DNA of 64,000 bases from Flavobacterium sharifuzzamanii (GTDB taxonomy: Bacteria; Bacteroidota; Bacteroidia; Flavobacteriales; Flavobacteriaceae): assembly GCF_003254585.1 (NCBI RefSeq), contig NZ_QJGZ01000042.1, positions 1 to 64,000 of the forward strand, written 5' to 3'. Both the position numbers and the translations under genes were made by a program. The notes beneath the pieces were generated by a model, which was not told the DNA's origin, made no database searches, and saw nothing but the letters and a program-made list of their open reading frames with translations. This document shows positions 61,570-64,000 of this stretch, piece by piece (within the stretch, counting starts at the first letter, position 1; every line of letters begins with the position of its first letter).

Positions 61570-64000
61570 TTGACGTGTCAAAAAACAAGCCATAATTTTA
61601 CAAAAATAGCATTTAAACCTTTGCATACAAACTTATTTAATATCGTTTTAATATCATTTTTCCTAACTATAGGTTGTGGTAATTTATATTCGCAAGAAAT
61701 AAAAAACAAAAAAAAGCCTTTACCTGCTGTAAAACAAACAGATAAAGAAAATACTGCGATTACAGACACCATAAAACTAGATACTGTTAAACCGAAAAAG
61801 ACTTTTTTAGACGGAAAAGTTAGATATAAAGCTAAAGATTATGCTAAAATTGACCAGAAAAAAAAGCTGATTACTTTATATAATGAAGCTGAATTATACT
61901 ATAAAGATGTAGAATTAAAATCAGGTATAATTGTACTTAATTATGAAAAAGATGAAGTTTATGCCGGAAGAATTAAAGATTCTGCTGGCGTATTAACCCA
62001 ATATCCTAATTTCAAACAGGGATCAAGTGAAGTGCAGCCTGATTCTATCCGTTTTAATTTTAAAACCAAAAAGGCTTTAATTTATAATTCGAGAACAAAA
62101 CAAGGCGAGCTGAACATTAAGGCCTCTGTTACTAAAAAAGAAAACGACTCTGTATACTTTTTAAAAGGAGCTCGTATTACAACTGCTCAAGATATTGACA
62201 ATCCTGAATACTACTTTCAAACTAGCAGAATTAAATTTGTGCCAGGCAAAAAAATCGTTGCTGGATTAACACAATTAGTAATTGCTGATGTTCCTACACC
62301 ACTTGCATTGCCTTATGGATTTTTCCCATTAAGTAAAGAAAAAAGCGTTTCAGGTATAATCATTCCAAGTTATAACGATTCTAACACAAGAGGTTTTTCA
62401 TTACAAAATGGAGGTTATTATTTTGCTCTCAGCGACAATTACGATTTAACTGTACTTGGAGATTATTACACCAACGGAAGTTACGCCATGCGATTTGAAT
62501 CGGCGTATGCTAAGCGATATAAATATAGAGGAAATGTCAATATCCGTTTTGAGAATTTAATTAACAGTGAACGTGGTTATCCTGATTACTCAAAACAGAA
62601 TATTTACAATATTCAGTGGTCACACTCTAAAGACACAAAATCAAATCCAAATTCTACTTTCTCTGCTTCTGTCAACATGGGTAGTAGTAAGTACTTTAAA
62701 CAGTCTATCAACCAAGCGAATATTGGATCAAACTTAAACAACACTTTAAGTTCTTCTATTTCATACAATAAGACTTTTAATACTATTCCTGGTTCTCGTA
62801 TTTCGCTATCTGCAACTCATAGCCAGAATACGCAGACAGAAGACATTATTATGACACTTCCATCTTTACAAGGAAGTATTGACCGTGTATATCCGTTTGT
62901 TGGAAAGGATGGCGTAAAGAAAGGATTAATCAAGAATATCAACTTACAATATAATGTAAGCGGTAAAAACTATTTTAAAACAAAAGATTCGCTATTTTTC
63001 AAACCTCAGATGTTTGACGATGCGCAATTAGGTTTACAACAAACTATTCCGTTGAGCACCAACTTTAAGATTTTTAAATATTTTAGTGCTGGAGCTTCTA
63101 CAACTTATCAGGAAACATGGGTTAACAAAACCATCCAGAAAGAGTATGATCCAGCTGCTGGACAAACCATTAATAAAACTGTAAATGGTTTTGATGCTTT
63201 TAGAACTTACAATTTCAGCACCAATTTAGGTACTACAATTTACGGAACTTTCAATTTTGGAGCTGATAAAAAAATTCAATCTATTCGACACGTCATGCGT
63301 CCGAGCATAACGTATGCATATACACCAAGTTTCGAGAAATATTATGATAGTTATGCTGTAGACGCTTCTGGAAGAATTACTTCAGAGTACACCAGATTCG
63401 AAAACGGATTATATGGAGCGCCAGGAAAAGAGAATTCTAATATTGTAGGCTTTGCTTTGAGCAATACTTTTGAAGCTAAAGTAAGAGACCGTGACAGCAC
63501 AAAAACAGAACCTAAAAAGATTATGCTGCTGAACAACTTGAACTTCAGTACAAGCTATAATTTCAATGCTGATGGAAAATCGACATTTGGGTGGCAGCCT
63601 GTATTAGTTAGCGGTGGAACGCAGTTTTTTGACAACAAAATGAACATGAACTTTGGTGCCACATTAGATCCGTATGCGATTGATAATGGAGGTAACAAAA
63701 TTGATAAATTCAACATTGATAATGGCGGAAGTTTGTTTAGAATGACAAGTGCAAACGTAACTGTAAACTATTCATTCACGAACAAAGGAACCGGAAAAGA
63801 AAAAGAAAAAAATACCCAGAGTCAGCGAAACGGTGGTCGAAATGACGATTTGTTTGGTACAAATACAGATTTGAATGACAGCCGTAACAGCCAGTTTGCC
63901 AATGAACCTGAGAAAGAAGATGCCATTACAGAATTCTTTAATTCTAAAGTCCCGTGGGACATGACACTTGCTTACTCATTAACGTATTCAAACGTAAAGC
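61570..64000 (+). CDS. LptD-like LPS-assembly outer-membrane protein, 5' part
   Basis: The frame is open from TTG 61570 to the window end (about 810 codons); no ATG start exists. The N-terminus has a hydrophobic signal segment (NLFNIVLISFFLTIGCGNLYSQE), then an OstA/LptA-like beta domain (about 65-260; LDGKVRYKAKDYAKIDQKKKLITLYNEAELYYK), then beta-barrel sequence. This is the Bacteroidota form of LptD, which inserts LPS into the outer leaflet. A second TTG at 61621 starts right at the signal segment and is equally plausible; a TATTTTTG box (61542-61549) would allow the first. Confidence 0.87.
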   Translation, partial: MTCQKTSHNFTKIAFKPLHTNLFNIVLISFFLTIGCGNLYSQEIKNKKKPLPAVKQTDKENTAITDTIKLDTVKPKKTFLDGKVRYKAKDYAKIDQKKKLITLYNEAELYYKDVELKSGIIVLNYEKDEVYAGRIKDSAGVLTQYPNFKQGSSEVQPDSIRFNFKTKKALIYNSRTKQGELNIKASVTKKENDSVYFLKGARITTAQDIDNPEYYFQTSRIKFVPGKKIVAGLTQLVIADVPTPLALPYGFFPLSKEKSVSGIIIPSYNDSNTRGFSLQNGGYYFALSDNYDLTVLGDYYTNGSYAMRFESAYAKRYKYRGNVNIRFENLINSERGYPDYSKQNIYNIQWSHSKDTKSNPNSTFSASVNMGSSKYFKQSINQANIGSNLNNTLSSSISYNKTFNTIPGSRISLSATHSQNTQTEDIIMTLPSLQGSIDRVYPFVGKDGVKKGLIKNINLQYNVSGKNYFKTKDSLFFKPQMFDDAQLGLQQTIPLSTNFKIFKYFSAGASTTYQETWVNKTIQKEYDPAAGQTINKTVNGFDAFRTYNFSTNLGTTIYGTFNFGADKKIQSIRHVMRPSITYAYTPSFEKYYDSYAVDASGRITSEYTRFENGLYGAPGKENSNIVGFALSNTFEAKVRDRDSTKTEPKKIMLLNNLNFSTSYNFNADGKSTFGWQPVLVSGGTQFFDNKMNMNFGATLDPYAIDNGGNKIDKFNIDNGGSLFRMTSANVTVNYSFTNKGTGKEKEKNTQSQRNGGRNDDLFGTNTDLNDSRNSQFANEPEKEDAITEFFNSKVPWDMTLAYSLTYSNVK
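61601..61631 (-). promoter_or_regulatory. Promoter of the amidase gene, inside lptD start region
   Basis: On the minus strand TTTG (61628-61631), 19 bp, TATTTTTG (61601-61608), a full consensus. Transcription would start near 61596, giving a leader of about 110 bases. Confidence 0.65.

Overview
The window looks like chromosome of a Flavobacterium (Bacteroidota, close to F. johnsoniae). Supporting this are a SusC/SusD chitin utilisation locus with a very large two-domain chitinase, type IX secretion (T9SS) C-terminal sorting domains of both type A and type B, PorP/SprF and PorE-like proteins, promoters with the Bacteroidota -7 element TAnnTTTG and -33 TTTG, AT-rich intergenic DNA, few Shine-Dalgarno sequences, and a bacillithiol gene (bshA).

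Layout. 1-7.7 kb: the 3' part of a giant repeat adhesin with a type B sorting domain, then a PorP/SprF protein and an OmpA/WD40/TPR protein, probably its export and anchoring partners. 7.8-12.2 kb, minus strand: CAP lipoprotein, pdxH, rnz, a STAS-like protein, pyrB and pyrR. 12.5-15.5 kb: an orphan membrane protein/amidohydrolase pair and two small membrane proteins. 15.7-18.4 kb: an ABC-F ATPase and a TlpA-like thioredoxin, separated by a gap full of interspersed repeats. 18.8-36.8 kb: the chitin locus. On the minus strand it runs susC, susD, nagB (fused to a PIG-L deacetylase), GH20 hexosaminidase, chiA; divergently it has a LytS/LytTR two-component pair and a sugar MFS transporter. 36.9-40.7 kb: a small exported protein, fsa with a structured leader, an AT-rich orphan gene flanked by a duplicated 3' end of an SDR gene, and the SDR gene itself. 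40.8 kb: SRP RNA on the minus strand. 41-45.5 kb: glutaminyl cyclase, hutI, a coiled-coil protein, hutG. 45.7-52.6 kb: DEAD-box helicase, hybrid histidine kinase, dicarboxylate symporter, aroC, LpxH-like phosphatase. 52.7-56.4 kb: outer-membrane barrel, PrcB-like lipoprotein, bshA, Crp/Fnr regulator and isochorismatase-fold hydrolase. 56.5-64 kb: a minus-strand cluster (small protein, two Fe-S proteins, MCE/MlaD protein, amidase) divergent from an lptD-like gene that runs off the window.

In the chitin locus, T9SS-secreted ChiA would cut chitin outside the cell, SusC/SusD import the oligomers, GH20 trim them in the periplasm, the MFS protein carry GlcNAc across the inner membrane, and NagB feed it to glycolysis. 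The LytS/LytTR pair probably senses the substrate. A 21-bp-spaced direct repeat upstream of susC, with one related copy upstream of the transporter, is a candidate binding site.

Non-coding structure is plentiful: hairpins at every junction of the susC-chiA cluster, a possible chiA leader RNA, a possible fsa leader RNA, a perfect 12-bp palindrome between the Crp/Fnr gene and its neighbour, and several families of interspersed intergenic repeats. The most unusual coding feature is the orphan gene between the two copies of the SDR 3' end at about 38.4-39.7 kb. No tRNA, CRISPR array, insertion sequence or phage gene was recognised. All calls were made by reading the sequence, with no database search.
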